Below are positions 24,667 to 34,966 of a stretch of DNA of 64,000 bases, in pieces. Each line of letters opens with the position of its first letter. The first letter of the stretch is position 1. The DNA comes from Ralstonia sp. UNC404CL21Col (GTDB lineage: Bacteria; Pseudomonadota; Gammaproteobacteria; Burkholderiales; Burkholderiaceae), in assembly GCF_000620465.1 (NCBI RefSeq), contig NZ_KK211140.1, forward strand, positions 62,001 through 126,000. Direction: 5' to 3'. Below the pieces are notes generated by a model. It had not been told where the DNA came from. It did not search any database and worked only from the letters and a program-made list of their open reading frames with translations. The position numbers were made by a program, and so were the translations under genes.

Positions 24667-27600
24667 CTATTTTGCCGAGGTTTGCGATTGGCTGCCCGAA
24701 TTACCGTTGGAGGCCACTTTTTCGATCTTCGGATCGGCCCAGCTGCCGGTCACGTGGTATTGCGTGACGAAGGCCTTCGACAACTGGTCGCCCAGAACCA
24801 GTTGCGCGGCCAGCGTGCCCAGCCCGATGGCCGGGTTGATGAACGCCGCGGCCAGCGAGGCCGATGTGGCGTCCACCTTGGGCGTGACCTTGACGCGCAG
24901 GTCCTGCGTTTCATCGAGGATGTTGGCCGAGCCCTGCATGGCCACCTGGAATTGCGGGCCCTTCACGGCGAAATCTTCGGTGTGGGCGATGCCGCTGGCG
25001 ATGGTGCCGGTGGCTGCCACGCTCTCGAACGGCGTGCCGCGCCCGGTGGCGCTGCGCAGGTCGGTCGCAAAATGCAGCAGCCCCTGCAGGCTCAGCACCC
25101 CGGCCAGCTTGGCCAGGCCCGGATCGACGGGCAGGAACTGGCCGCGCTCCAGGTTCAGCGCCATGCGGCCGTTGAGCGTCGGGTAGTCGATCGACATGGG
25201 CGAGCCGCGCCAGACCACGCGGCCTTCCAGCTTGCCCTTGGCACCGTCGATGACCTTGGCGAAGCCCATCTTCTGCAGCAGGTCGCCGGTGTCGCGCAGG
25301 TCGAGGTTGAAGTCGAGCAGCGTCCGGCGCTCTGGATCATCGCCGCCGCCGCGCAGGCGTCGCGGGATGCGCCACGTGCCGTGCGCCGTGAGCGTGGCGG
25401 CCGGCTGCTCGATCTTCAGCGTTTCGAGCGTCCACACCGGCGCGCCGTCGGTGATCTGGCTGCGCGCCTTGATTTCCAGCTTGCCGAGCGCCTTGCCGCG
25501 CAGGTCGAACTTGTCGGCGACGAGGTCGAGCGACGGAATTTCCTGCGAGCTGCTGGCCAGCGATTCGGTGAGCGCCGTCTCTTCCTTGGCGTCGGGGATG
25601 CTCATGCGCGACAGGCGCATCGTCAGCTCGCCGAAGGGCACGGCGGCGCTTTCGGCGTGCCAGCGCGCGCTGCCGGCAATTTCGCGCGATTCGATGGTCG
25701 ATTGCCAATTGGCACCGTCGCGCGTGGCGTCGATGCGCACGGCGTTGAAGTCGCGGCCCAGGATGCGCAGCGTTTGTGCGCGGGCGTTCAGGTGGCTGGG
25801 CAGATACGCGCTGTGGTTGCTGGAGGCGTTGGCCGCATTGGCTGCGTTGGCGGCATGTTCGGCGGCAATCTGCGTGGCGCTCTTGTCAGGGGCGGGTGCA
25901 GCAAAGGCATGGCGCCAGGCGTCGACGTCCAACTGATCCAGCGCCAGATTCGCCTGGACGCCTTCCTGCGGCTGCGGCACCGGTTGCCGTATGCCGATGC
26001 CGCCGCGCAGCACCTCGACGCCGTTGCCCGTGTTGCGTTGCTCGTAGCGCGCGCTGACGATGTTGCCGACCTGCAGAACGATTTCGTCGATAGCGTTGTT
26101 GGATGCCAGCGGCTGCATCTCGAAACGCACCGGCAGCGGCTGCCCGGCCGCCTTGTTGAGCGGCGCCGGCAGACGCACCGTCATCGGCGTCAGATCAGAC
26201 TGCACCTGGATGAGAGGCCGATGCTGCTTGACGCTGATGGTCGCGCTGTACGGTGCGCTGCCCTCCAGCGAGCGGGCGACGGCGGCCACGGGGCTGTTTT
26301 CGGGCGTCGTCTCGCGCAACCCTTGCGCCGACGCGGTGCCCGCCACCTGGATGCGGATCGTACCGTCGGGCGCGGTGCCGCCCGTGGGACGGATTTCGCC
26401 ACCGGCAAAGCGTGCGCGCAGATTGTCGAAACCGATGCCCTTTTGCGTGAAGGTCAGCGCGCCGGTCACATCGGTGAGCGGCGGCGCCTGGGGAACCAGC
26501 GTGACGTCATTGCGCAGGAACGTGACGCTGCCCTGGGCGCGCGTCGAGTGCATCTCGTGCAGCGGCAGGTCCAGCTTGAGCGCCAGCGTCGCGTTGCCCT
26601 GGGCGCGCGCGTCCTTGGTGAAGTGGCCAATCCACTGGCTGATCGGGCTGGCCTCGATGTATTGCAGGAAGTTTTGCGTAGCCCCGTCGCCCCGGCCCTC
26701 GATGGTGAGCAGCGGGTTGTGGTCGCCCATGTCGGGCAGGCTGCCGCTCACGTCCTGCAGGTTCACGCCCATCACCTTGGCGCGCGCCACCTTGAACGCG
26801 AGCGATGCCCGATCGAACGTCACGGTGCCGTCGATGTTGGTGAACGCCGGCCAATCGCCCGGGTGCGTGGGCACCCGACCCGGCGGGTTGTGCGCGGCTT
26901 CCGGAGGCGCCGATTGGTACGTCACATCCTGGATCGGCACTTCCACGCGGAAGACGCCCTTGTGCGGCGGACGGAACGGAAAGTCGTGCAGATCGCCCGC
27001 CAACGCGAAATTGACATTGTTAGCCGTGCCGGCCTGCAGTGCCCCGCCGAGGTAGTCGCGCAGATGCTGCCCGATCGACAGCGGGAGATAGCGCGGCACA
27101 CGCGGCACGTTCGCGCGTTCCAGCGTGCCCTTCAGGTCGATGGTGCCGAGGTGGCTGGTGTCTGGCGCGTGACGATAGCTGCCCGTGATGCGCGCCGAGA
27201 GGTCGTCGTTGGAGAACGCAAGGTTGTCGCTCGTGACGACCAGTTCCTGCTTGCGATACGTCCAGCTGAACGTGCCTTGCAGCCGGTCCAGCGACACGCG
27301 GGCATCGGCAAAGGTGCCGGGCAGCAGCAGCGCGGTGTCGTTGGACTCGATGCGCAGCGTCCCCTTGTCGTCGGAGAAGACGGCGTTGCCGGAGAGGTTT
27401 TCAACGCCCGGCACGGCCGGCTCGGGATGCTGGCCCGGCGGCACCGCAGGCAGCGCGCCGGGGCCGAACGACACCTGGCGCATCGTGGCGCGGCCAGTGA
27501 AGTGCACGGGCGCCGGTGTATTGGGCCGCCAGCGGGAGACATCGCGCTGCCAGTTGATGTCCAGATCGTCGATGCGGCCGGACGGTTGCTTTGTGCGCAG

Positions 27601-28956
27601 GGGTTCCAGCACGCCGCTGGGCAGCGGCAGCGCGGTGGCGATGTTGCGCAGGTCGGCCAAATCCAGTGTCGTGGCCTTGACTTGCAGGTTGCGCAGGGCG
27701 TCGCGCGAGTCCAGCGCCCACCCCACGGTGACATTGCGCAAGCCGCGCGGCGTGCCCGCCGGGTTGGCCGGCGTCTGGATGCCGGGGCCTGCCAGCTCGG
27801 GGACCGACAGCGGCTGGGCGGGCAGGTTCAGCGGTTGCCAGAGCAGCGTGTCGACGCGCAAGGTGTGCTCGCCGCGCGCATTGCGCTGATGGGTCGCCAG
27901 CGCCTGGAGGCTGCGCAGCTGCAGCGGGTCAAGATCCTTGCGGACCTGCAGATCGAGCTGCTGCCCCGTCAGGCGTGCCTGGCTGCGGGTGAACACGCCG
28001 TCGGCAAACTCCACCGAACCATCGGACGTGAGCGTGCCGCTTGTGGCCGCGGCCAGCACGGGCACGTAGCGCTGCACGGACGCCAATTGCAGCGTATCGA
28101 CCTGCCAGGACGCCTGGCCATGCCAGTGGTGCCAGTCGCCGGGGCGGGCAAGCAGGTCGTGGCGGAAATCGGCATGCAGCTTGATGGGGCCGCTGAACAG
28201 CGTGGGCGATGTGCCGCTGGCCTCCAGCCGATGGCGCGTCGGTCCGCTGCGCAGCTGCACGCGCACGTTGCCCAGGGCGACTTCGGGCAGCTTCTGCTGT
28301 TCGTCGAGCCAGCGGACCTCGCCTTGCTGAAAGTCGATGTTGCCCTGGGAAAGCAGCTGGTCGAGGAAATTGCTGTCGCCGCCGGCGTCGGGGTTGAGCG
28401 GCATGCCGGCGACGGAGAGCGCGCCTTGCGGGTCGCGCCGTACCAGCACGTCGGCCTGGCTGGCGTGCAGGGCGGCAAAGGTGATCTGCACGCGCAGCAG
28501 TGAGCGCCAGGACAGCCGCGCCTGCACGTCCTGTACCGCGAAGGTGCGGCGGCCTGCGGTGTCGTGGGCATCGATGCGTTGCGCGCGGAAGGCCGGGTGC
28601 CAGCCTTCCCAGTAGGTTTCGAGCGAGCCGATTTCGACCTTGGCGTGCAGTGCGCTGGACGCCTCGCGCTCCATCCACTCGCGCGCCACGCTCGCGCGCG
28701 GCCACAGAATGAAGCGCACTGCCAGCATGCCCACGACGGCCAGAATGGCCAGCGCCGCCGCCGTTTTCCACAGCACGCGCCACAGCTTGCGCCAGATCGG
28801 GGCGCGGAAAAAAGCCCCGATGCCCGCGCCGATGCGGCTGACGAGTCGGACCGACCGCGCCCAGGCCGAGGGCCGGCTCACCCCGCGTGTGGACAGGGTG
28901 CTGGCGTGTCCACCATCGGACTTCGGCGATTCTGGGGGCTGGGACGGGCGGGGCAT
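24667..28956 (-). CDS. yhdP: YhdP family AsmA-like envelope protein
   Basis: A very long protein (1429 residues from the chosen start) with one N-terminal membrane anchor (AALAILAVVGMLAVRFILW, around residues 50-70) and a large periplasmic part built from AsmA-like/DUF3971 repeats, seen as recurring short beta-rich segments such as LEGRVVWRGSPMSIDYPTLNGRM. YhdP, TamB and YdbH are the AsmA-like proteins thought to bridge the two membranes and carry phospholipids to the outer membrane. The start at 28956 (MPRPSQPPESP) gives the usual short cytoplasmic tail; the frame stays open further upstream, into the glnE promoter region. It is the first gene of the yhdP-nit-tldD unit and is divergent from glnE. 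Confidence 0.92.
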   Translation of the reverse strand: MPRPSQPPESPKSDGGHASTLSTRGVSRPSAWARSVRLVSRIGAGIGAFFRAPIWRKLWRVLWKTAAALAILAVVGMLAVRFILWPRASVAREWMEREASSALHAKVEIGSLETYWEGWHPAFRAQRIDAHDTAGRRTFAVQDVQARLSWRSLLRVQITFAALHASQADVLVRRDPQGALSVAGMPLNPDAGGDSNFLDQLLSQGNIDFQQGEVRWLDEQQKLPEVALGNVRVQLRSGPTRHRLEASGTSPTLFSGPIKLHADFRHDLLARPGDWHHWHGQASWQVDTLQLASVQRYVPVLAAATSGTLTSDGSVEFADGVFTRSQARLTGQQLDLQVRKDLDPLQLRSLQALATHQRNARGEHTLRVDTLLWQPLNLPAQPLSVPELAGPGIQTPANPAGTPRGLRNVTVGWALDSRDALRNLQVKATTLDLADLRNIATALPLPSGVLEPLRTKQPSGRIDDLDINWQRDVSRWRPNTPAPVHFTGRATMRQVSFGPGALPAVPPGQHPEPAVPGVENLSGNAVFSDDKGTLRIESNDTALLLPGTFADARVSLDRLQGTFSWTYRKQELVVTSDNLAFSNDDLSARITGSYRHAPDTSHLGTIDLKGTLERANVPRVPRYLPLSIGQHLRDYLGGALQAGTANNVNFALAGDLHDFPFRPPHKGVFRVEVPIQDVTYQSAPPEAAHNPPGRVPTHPGDWPAFTNIDGTVTFDRASLAFKVARAKVMGVNLQDVSGSLPDMGDHNPLLTIEGRGDGATQNFLQYIEASPISQWIGHFTKDARAQGNATLALKLDLPLHEMHSTRAQGSVTFLRNDVTLVPQAPPLTDVTGALTFTQKGIGFDNLRARFAGGEIRPTGGTAPDGTIRIQVAGTASAQGLRETTPENSPVAAVARSLEGSAPYSATISVKQHRPLIQVQSDLTPMTVRLPAPLNKAAGQPLPVRFEMQPLASNNAIDEIVLQVGNIVSARYEQRNTGNGVEVLRGGIGIRQPVPQPQEGVQANLALDQLDVDAWRHAFAAPAPDKSATQIAAEHAANAANAANASSNHSAYLPSHLNARAQTLRILGRDFNAVRIDATRDGANWQSTIESREIAGSARWHAESAAVPFGELTMRLSRMSIPDAKEETALTESLASSSQEIPSLDLVADKFDLRGKALGKLEIKARSQITDGAPVWTLETLKIEQPAATLTAHGTWRIPRRLRGGGDDPERRTLLDFNLDLRDTGDLLQKMGFAKVIDGAKGKLEGRVVWRGSPMSIDYPTLNGRMALNLERGQFLPVDPGLAKLAGVLSLQGLLHFATDLRSATGRGTPFESVAATGTIASGIAHTEDFAVKGPQFQVAMQGSANILDETQDLRVKVTPKVDATSASLAAAFINPAIGLGTLAAQLVLGDQLSKAFVTQYHVTGSWADPKIEKVASNGNSGSQSQTSAK

Positions 28957-29132
28957 GATGCGGATTATCCGATATTCAGGAGGCGGCGCCACATTTGGAG
29001 GCCGGGCGCCGCGCTTGCTGAGCGGCAAGCACGGGCAAGCACACCCGATGCCCGCGAAGCCGGAGACCGCTAGCCGGCTTTGCCTGCATTTCAGCGAGAA
29101 TGGATGCTTCCGCCAATGCCCGATGGGTTCGC

Positions 29133-31976
29133 ATGACCGATTCCGCCTTGTCCGCCCAGCCATTTCTGAAAGCCCCGGCCCGCCGGCCTGAGACGCCTGC
29201 GCCTGCGCTGCCCTTTGCGCTGGCGTATTCCCGCTACCTCCAGCGCCAGGCGCAAGCGCGCCAAGGTTGGGCCGAGCGCGTGCAGGCCAGCGCCGACCGT
29301 CCGGTTGACGGCGCGTGGCTGTCGGCGCGCTTTGCCGAACTGTTCGACACGAAGGCCGTGGAGGTCGAGGTCGCGCTCAAGCGGGCGTTGCGCCTGCTGC
29401 GCAATGAAGTGTTCGGCGTACTGGTCGAGCGCGATTTGTCCGGCGCCGCGACGCTCGATGAGGTCACGGGCACGATGACCGACCTGGCCGAGTTTGCCGT
29501 GCGCACAGCCATTTCCGTGATCGGCCAGGAGCTGAGCGCACTGCATGGCCAGCCGATCGGGCAATCCACCGGCGAGGTGCAGGAACTGGTGGTGGTCGGC
29601 ATGGGCAAGCTGGGCGGGCGCGAGTTGAACGTCTCGTCCGACATCGACCTGATCTTTCTCTACGACGACGACGGCGACACCCAGGGTGGCTCGCGACCGC
29701 TCTCCAATCATGAATATTTCACGAAGCTTGGCCGGCGGCTGATCAACGCGCTGGCCGATGTGACGGAGGACGGCTACGTCTTCCGCGTCGACATGCGCCT
29801 GCGCCCAAACGGCGATGCGGGGCCGCTCGCCTGCAGCCTGGGCATGCTGGAGGAGTACTTCGTCGTGCAGGGCCGCGAGTGGGAGCGCTACGCCTGGATC
29901 AAGGGCCGCGTCATCACCGACCCGGCCAGCCCGTATGCCGGCCGCGTGATTCAGCAGTTGGAGCGCGTGACGGGGCCGTTCGTGTTCCGGCGCTATCTGG
30001 ATTACGGCGTGATCTCGGCCATTCGCGCGCTGCATGCGCAGATCCGCAGCGAAGCGGCCAAGCGCAGCAACGGTGCCAACCAGCAGCGCGACGGCGAAGG
30101 CCACCTGCAGGCGCGCTCGCCCAACATCAAGCTCGGGCGCGGCGGCATTCGCGAGATCGAATTCGTGGCGCAGGTGTTTCAGCTGATTCGCGGCGGGCAG
30201 GATTTCGGCCTGCGTGTACGGCCCACGCTGGAGGTGCTTCGGGCGGCGTCCGAGCGCGGCCTGATCGACGCCGAAGCCGTGGCGCGCCTGACCGAGGCTT
30301 ACCGCTTCCTGCGCCAGCTGGAACATCGCCTGCAGTACATCGAAGATGCGCAGACGCACAACCTGCCGGGCTCGCCCGAAGATCAGCTGCGCGTGGCGCG
30401 CATGATGGGCTTTGACGATTACGCGGCGCTCGTCACCAAGCTCGAGGCGTATCAGGACGAAGTCGCCCAGCATTTCGAACAGACCTTCTCCGACAAGCAG
30501 GACAGCCAGCCGCCGTGTGCCGCCGTCTGGCACGCCGACCTGCTCGACGACGAGCACACGGAAACCGCTCGCGCACAACTCGCCGAACTCGGCTATGCAA
30601 ATCCGGAGAGCGTGCTGGAGCGGCTGCGTGCGACGCGCAATTCGCCGCGTTACCGCGCGTTGTCCGAAGTCAGCCGCCAGCGTTTCGACTTGCTGATCAA
30701 CCGCGCGCTGGACCAGGCTTCGCGGCAGACCGATGCCGATGTCACCATCGCGCGCTTTCTCGATTTCTTTGATGCGATCAGCCGGCGCTCGTCGTATCTC
30801 TCGCTGCTGAGCGAATACCCGCAGGCCATGGAGCGCGTGGCCCACACGCTGCATGCATCGCGCTGGGCGGCGGACTACCTCACGCGCCATCCGCAACTGC
30901 TCGATGAGCTGCTCGACGTGGAGGCGCTGTCAGCCGAGCCCGACTGGCCGGCGTTCAGGGCGCGCGTGCGGGAACGCCTGGAGGCCGCGTCCGACCATGT
31001 CGAGATGCAGATGGACATCCTGCGCCAGGAGCACCATGCGGAAACCTTCCGCGTGCTGCTGCAGGACCTGCAGGGCATGCTGAGTGTCGAGCACATCAGC
31101 GACCGGCTTTCTGACCTGGCCGACGCCATGCTGGACCTCACGCTGGAAACGGTCTGGAAGCAGGTCGCCACGCGCCACCGGGAGGTGCCGCGCTTTGCCG
31201 TGGTTGCCTACGGGCGGCTGGGCGGCAAGGAACTCGGCTATGCGTCGGACCTCGACATCATCTTCCTCTACGACGACGATGACGAGCGCGCGCCGGACGT
31301 GTACGCGTCATTCGCGCGCAAGCTCATTACCTGGCTGACCAGCCATACCGCCGCCGGCACGCTGTTCGACGTTGATACGCGCTTGCGGCCGAACGGTGCG
31401 GCAGGTCTGATGGTCACGCACTTCGAGGCCTTCCGCCGCTATCAGATGCGCGAAGGCGACAACGCTGCGTGGGTGTGGGAGCACCAGGCGCTGACGCGGG
31501 CACGCTTCTGCGCGGGCGATGCGGAAATCGGCGAGCGCTTTGAGGCACTGCGTACGGCCGTGTTGCGCCAGCAGCGCGAACGCGGCCCGCTGCGCGACGA
31601 GATCGTGGCGATGCGCGAGCGCGTGGCGGAAGGCCATGCGAATCCGACTGCGCTGTTTGATCTCAAGCACGACCGGGGCGGCATGGTGGATATCGAATTC
31701 ACCGTGCAATTCCTGGTGCTTTTGCATAGCGCCGCGCACGCCGAGCTGACACGCAACAAGGGCAACATCGCACTGTTGCACATGGCCGGCGAGTTGGGCC
31801 TGATCGATGCGACGGCGGCCGCGCAGGTTGCCGATGCCTACCGTGATTTCCGCGCGCGCCAGCACAAGTTGCGGCTCGATGGGCACTCGGCCGCGCGCGT
31901 TCCGGTTGATACCTGCGCGCACGAGGCCGCCCACGTGCGTGCGCTCTGGACGCAGGTGTTCGGGCCCGAGCAATGA
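29133..31976 (+). CDS. glnE: Bifunctional glutamine synthetase adenylyltransferase/deadenylase
   Basis: A 947-residue nitrogen regulator that adds AMP to, or removes AMP from, glutamine synthetase according to PII and glutamine. Both nucleotidyltransferase domains are seen: the first with GMGKLGGRELNVSSDIDLIFLY and the second with AYGRLGGKELGYASDLDIIFLY, each carrying the GxGxxGxxE/DxD pattern, linked by a regulatory domain. The ATG at 29133 (MTDSALSAQPF) is chosen; an in-frame ATG at 29100 would add eleven residues. It overlaps the rhombosortase gene by four bases, so the two are coupled. Confidence 0.95.
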   Translation: MTDSALSAQPFLKAPARRPETPAPALPFALAYSRYLQRQAQARQGWAERVQASADRPVDGAWLSARFAELFDTKAVEVEVALKRALRLLRNEVFGVLVERDLSGAATLDEVTGTMTDLAEFAVRTAISVIGQELSALHGQPIGQSTGEVQELVVVGMGKLGGRELNVSSDIDLIFLYDDDGDTQGGSRPLSNHEYFTKLGRRLINALADVTEDGYVFRVDMRLRPNGDAGPLACSLGMLEEYFVVQGREWERYAWIKGRVITDPASPYAGRVIQQLERVTGPFVFRRYLDYGVISAIRALHAQIRSEAAKRSNGANQQRDGEGHLQARSPNIKLGRGGIREIEFVAQVFQLIRGGQDFGLRVRPTLEVLRAASERGLIDAEAVARLTEAYRFLRQLEHRLQYIEDAQTHNLPGSPEDQLRVARMMGFDDYAALVTKLEAYQDEVAQHFEQTFSDKQDSQPPCAAVWHADLLDDEHTETARAQLAELGYANPESVLERLRATRNSPRYRALSEVSRQRFDLLINRALDQASRQTDADVTIARFLDFFDAISRRSSYLSLLSEYPQAMERVAHTLHASRWAADYLTRHPQLLDELLDVEALSAEPDWPAFRARVRERLEAASDHVEMQMDILRQEHHAETFRVLLQDLQGMLSVEHISDRLSDLADAMLDLTLETVWKQVATRHREVPRFAVVAYGRLGGKELGYASDLDIIFLYDDDDERAPDVYASFARKLITWLTSHTAAGTLFDVDTRLRPNGAAGLMVTHFEAFRRYQMREGDNAAWVWEHQALTRARFCAGDAEIGERFEALRTAVLRQQRERGPLRDEIVAMRERVAEGHANPTALFDLKHDRGGMVDIEFTVQFLVLLHSAAHAELTRNKGNIALLHMAGELGLIDATAAAQVADAYRDFRARQHKLRLDGHSAARVPVDTCAHEAAHVRALWTQVFGPEQ

Positions 31977-32593
31977 CGGCACAGCGGCACACGTTGCACA
32001 CGTGGAGCGCGTGCGTTGGTGTGGCGGCGCTGTCGGCCGCCTTCTCGTTCGTGCCGTGGCTGTACGCGGTCGGTCTGTATCAACGCGACGCTGTGCGCGC
32101 CGGGCAGTGGTGGCGCATCGTGACCGCCATGTGGGTGCATCTGGACACGTGGCATTGGTTGGCCAATGCGATGGCGGCAGCAGGGCTCATCTTGCTGCTC
32201 GCGCGCGTGGTGCGGCCGCAGGTCATTGTTGGAGCGTTGGTGGTGTGCGGGGTGCTCGTCCAGGTGGCGCTGCTCAATCAGCCGGCGGTGCAGTGGTACG
32301 GCGGGCTGTCCGGCGCGCTCCATGGCCTGGCGGCATGGGGCGGGCTGCGGCTGCTGAAGCCGTCTGTGAGCGATGCCGAGGATGGCTTCTCGCGCTGGAC
32401 TGGCGTGGCGCTGTGCGTGGGCGTGCTGGTGAAAGTGTGGCTCGAGCAATCCTGGCTGTCGCCCATCGCCTTTGACCCGCACTGGGGGTTTGGCGTGGTA
32501 CGCATTGCGCATGCCTTTGGCGCGGTGAGCGGATTGCTGATCTGGGTGCTGGGGGAGTGGCGCGCGCAAGGGAGCAGGCAGACGCCACGCTGA
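31973..32593 (+). CDS. rrtA: Rhombosortase (rhomboid-like GlyGly-CTERM protease)
   Basis: A 206-residue inner-membrane serine protease of the rhomboid superfamily, with about six hydrophobic helices. It has the rhombosortase hallmark WYGGLSGALHG, in which Ser113 of GLSG is the nucleophile, and VRIAHAFGAVSGL with His180 as the base; the TM2 HxxxN motif is H61-WLA-N65. Rhombosortases cleave proteins bearing a C-terminal GlyGly-CTERM tail after transport, and can attach a lipid-like group. Exactly such tails are found on the two convergent protease genes just downstream. The start overlaps the glnE stop (ATGA). It is a known family, recognised by motif and context. Confidence 0.92.
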   Translation: MTAQRHTLHTWSACVGVAALSAAFSFVPWLYAVGLYQRDAVRAGQWWRIVTAMWVHLDTWHWLANAMAAAGLILLLARVVRPQVIVGALVVCGVLVQVALLNQPAVQWYGGLSGALHGLAAWGGLRLLKPSVSDAEDGFSRWTGVALCVGVLVKVWLEQSWLSPIAFDPHWGFGVVRIAHAFGAVSGLLIWVLGEWRAQGSRQTPR

Positions 32594-32620
32594 TCGGCAG
32601 AGAAGTCACGTGCCGATGCA

Positions 32621-32659
32621 AAAAACGGACACGCTGGCGGGGCCAGGGTGTCCGTTTTT
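32621..32659. terminator. Bidirectional terminator between rrtA and the subtilase gene
   Basis: Outer stem of 12 bp (AAAAACGGACAC / GTGTCCGTTTTT) plus an inner 4-bp CTGG/CCAG stem, with A-rich and T-rich flanks on both sides. Confidence 0.9.
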
Positions 32660-32687
32660 GCGTTGAAACGATCGCGAGAGTACTCGA

Positions 32688-34742
32688 TCAGCCCTTGCGA
32701 CGGCGGGAGGCCAGTGCACCGCTGATGAATAGCAGGGCCGCCAGTCCCAAGGGGAAAGCGCCACCGCCACCGCTCTGGTTCAGCGAGCCCGTTCCGCTGG
32801 TGCCGCCACTGAAGGGCAGCGTGCCCGTGCCGGTGCCGGTGCCAGGCGTGGTCGTCGGCGGCGCCGTTGCGGTGACGGAAGTCGACGCCGAAGCCGTGCC
32901 GCCCAGATTGTTCGTCACTGTCACCGTGAAGCTGTAGGTGCCGGCGGCGCTGGGCGTGAAGGTGGCGGTGTAGTTCCCGTTGCTGTCCGGTCCTGCGGTA
33001 GTGGGGTTCACACCGGGGCCGGCAGTTTGTGCCCACTGGACGCCACCGCCAGACAGCGTGTTACCAAAACCCGCGCCGACCACGGCTGTAAGCGTGACTG
33101 CGTTATTGGCTACAACCGTGCTGGCCGAACTCGACACGGTGACCGTCGGGGTGCCGACCGACAGCGCGATGGCCGCGCCGGCATCCAGCATGCCGGCTCC
33201 GCAAGCGCCCGGGTTCTGCGCGCAGAACGTACCGGCCGGGAAGGCGCGTGCCGATTGTGTCAGGATCGCCTTGATGTCGTCCACGCTCAGCGTTGGCTTG
33301 TGGGACAGCAACAGGGCCGCAACCCCGGCCACGTGCGGCGTCGCCATCGAGGTGCCCATCTCGGTGGTGTAGTAGCTGGTGCCGGTGTCCGGGGTGGTCA
33401 AGCTGGCGTTGGACAGCGAGACGATCTTGTCGCCGGTGCCTGTGACGACCTGACCCGGGCCGCCGCCCGGTGCGCTGATCGTTGTACCGGTACCGACGTT
33501 GGCGTAGAACGCGTTGTCGCCATCGATCGTGTGGGCTGTCACGGCAATCACGCCGTTGCAGTTGGCTGGTGAGCCAATGAACGGTGCGCCGTCGTTGCCG
33601 GTTGCCACCACGATGGTGGCGCCGCGGTTGCGGGCGGCGGTAATGACCGCCTGTTCCGCCGAGGAGCACGCGCCCGCGCCGCCCAGGCTCATGTTGACCA
33701 CCTGCGCCATCGGCGAATTTGCGGTCAAGGCCGTGCCGCCGGCACCGGGGACGCCGCTGGCGCCAGTGACCCAGGCCAGAGCGTCGAGGATGTCCGATGT
33801 GGTGCCGCCGCATTTGCCCAGTGCGCGAGCCATCTGGATCGTCACGTTGGGCGCAATGCCCGCGATGCCGACCGAGTTGTGCTGCGCGACGATCTGGCCC
33901 GTGACGAAGGTGCCGTGCCAACTACTGTCGCTGTGAGTCCCTGCGGTGCCGCAGTAGCTGGGGTAGTTGGTGGTGTCTTGTGCCGACACCCAGTCACCCG
34001 GATCAGACGGGTTAGTGTCGCGGCCGGCGGGTGTGTCCAGCGGGTCGTTCTCGACAAAGCCCAACGGCACCGTTTTGTTGGTGGCGGGGTCGGGTGTGCC
34101 GTGGTACGCGTCGCTGCTGATGAAGTCGTAACCCGGGCGGATATTCGCGCCCACGAAATCCTCGTGATTGGTCAGCAGGCCTGTGTCGATGACAGCCACA
34201 TTGACCGAGGGCGCGCCCTTGGTGCTATCCCAAGCGGTGGTGATATTGGCGCCACCTGCAGATGGGGTCGGGGGGCCGTTGGCCACCACGGTGCTCGGCC
34301 ACAGGCTCCACTGCTGAGTGAACTTCGGATCGTTCGGCACGGAAGTCGGCCGCATGATGCGATCCGGCGAGACGTACTCGAACTGGCCACTGGCTTCCAT
34401 CCGCTGCGCAACCGTTTGTGCATCGGCCAGCGACATCCCGTTAGGCAGGGTGACCACGTGCGCACCGCCCGACATGGCGCGCTTGTACATCACCGGCAGT
34501 TGTGCGGCGACTGACCAACGTTGCACCGCCGCAACGTCAGCGCGCGCAATGGGGGTTCCCGGCGCAACCGATTGCGTCTTCAGGCTGCTGTTTTTCTCTT
34601 TAACGATGAGCTGCATCACCCATTGCAACTGCGGTGCCGGCGTGGTGGTTTTGCCCACTGCCAGCGCCGGCATTGCGTGATACGACAACAGCCCGAGCGC
34701 CACCAGCGCGCGAGCCACACCCCCTGAGACCCCTGTCTTCAT
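32688..34742 (-). CDS. Subtilisin-like serine protease (S8) with GlyGly-CTERM tail
   Basis: A 684-residue secreted subtilase. Order: signal peptide (residues 1-28), an I9-like propeptide ending EYVSPDRIMRP near residue 131, a catalytic domain with Asp186 (AVIDTG), His276 (SWHGTFVTG) and Ser465 (MGTSMATPHVAG), an Ig/PKD-like domain (about 530-630), a Thr/Gly-rich linker, and a C-terminal GGGGAFPLGLAALLFISGALASRRRKG-type tail, that is, Gly-Gly, a hydrophobic helix and basic residues. The tail is the GlyGly-CTERM sorting signal recognised by rhombosortase, encoded on the other strand nearby. It shares gene organisation with the second subtilase upstream, which points to tandem duplication. Confidence 0.93.
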   Translation of the reverse strand: MKTGVSGGVARALVALGLLSYHAMPALAVGKTTTPAPQLQWVMQLIVKEKNSSLKTQSVAPGTPIARADVAAVQRWSVAAQLPVMYKRAMSGGAHVVTLPNGMSLADAQTVAQRMEASGQFEYVSPDRIMRPTSVPNDPKFTQQWSLWPSTVVANGPPTPSAGGANITTAWDSTKGAPSVNVAVIDTGLLTNHEDFVGANIRPGYDFISSDAYHGTPDPATNKTVPLGFVENDPLDTPAGRDTNPSDPGDWVSAQDTTNYPSYCGTAGTHSDSSWHGTFVTGQIVAQHNSVGIAGIAPNVTIQMARALGKCGGTTSDILDALAWVTGASGVPGAGGTALTANSPMAQVVNMSLGGAGACSSAEQAVITAARNRGATIVVATGNDGAPFIGSPANCNGVIAVTAHTIDGDNAFYANVGTGTTISAPGGGPGQVVTGTGDKIVSLSNASLTTPDTGTSYYTTEMGTSMATPHVAGVAALLLSHKPTLSVDDIKAILTQSARAFPAGTFCAQNPGACGAGMLDAGAAIALSVGTPTVTVSSSASTVVANNAVTLTAVVGAGFGNTLSGGGVQWAQTAGPGVNPTTAGPDSNGNYTATFTPSAAGTYSFTVTVTNNLGGTASASTSVTATAPPTTTPGTGTGTGTLPFSGGTSGTGSLNQSGGGGAFPLGLAALLFISGALASRRRKG

Positions 34743-34922
34743 GCGAATCGCCTCGATTTTTTTGTGAGGATTGCGAAATTTGCCGAGGCATTTTCCTAAA
34801 GGATTTCCATGTCGCGAATGTTCGTTAGGTTTAAGTAGAAACCCTAGTATCGCGAGCCTGGGCTGCTATGGACCGGGCAACGCCCGCTGAAAGGCGACGC
34901 ATGTCTGCGTCGAGCCATAAAA

Positions 34923-34947
34923 AAACCGCCTCGCAGGGAGGCGGTTT
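34923..34947 (-). terminator. Terminator of the second subtilase gene
   Basis: On the minus strand a 10-bp stem (AAACCGCCTC / GAGGCGGTTT) with a five-base loop is followed by seven Ts. It lies 20 bases past the stop of the upstream subtilase, so the two protease genes are separate transcription units. Confidence 0.88.
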
Positions 34948-34966
34948 CGTGCACCGTATGACGGTG

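Noticed and set aside
24598-28503. A 1301-codon open frame on the plus strand opposite yhdP
   Set aside because: It is an antisense shadow caused by high GC and codon bias; no ribosome binding site or recognisable domain, and the minus-strand frame encodes a clear YhdP protein.
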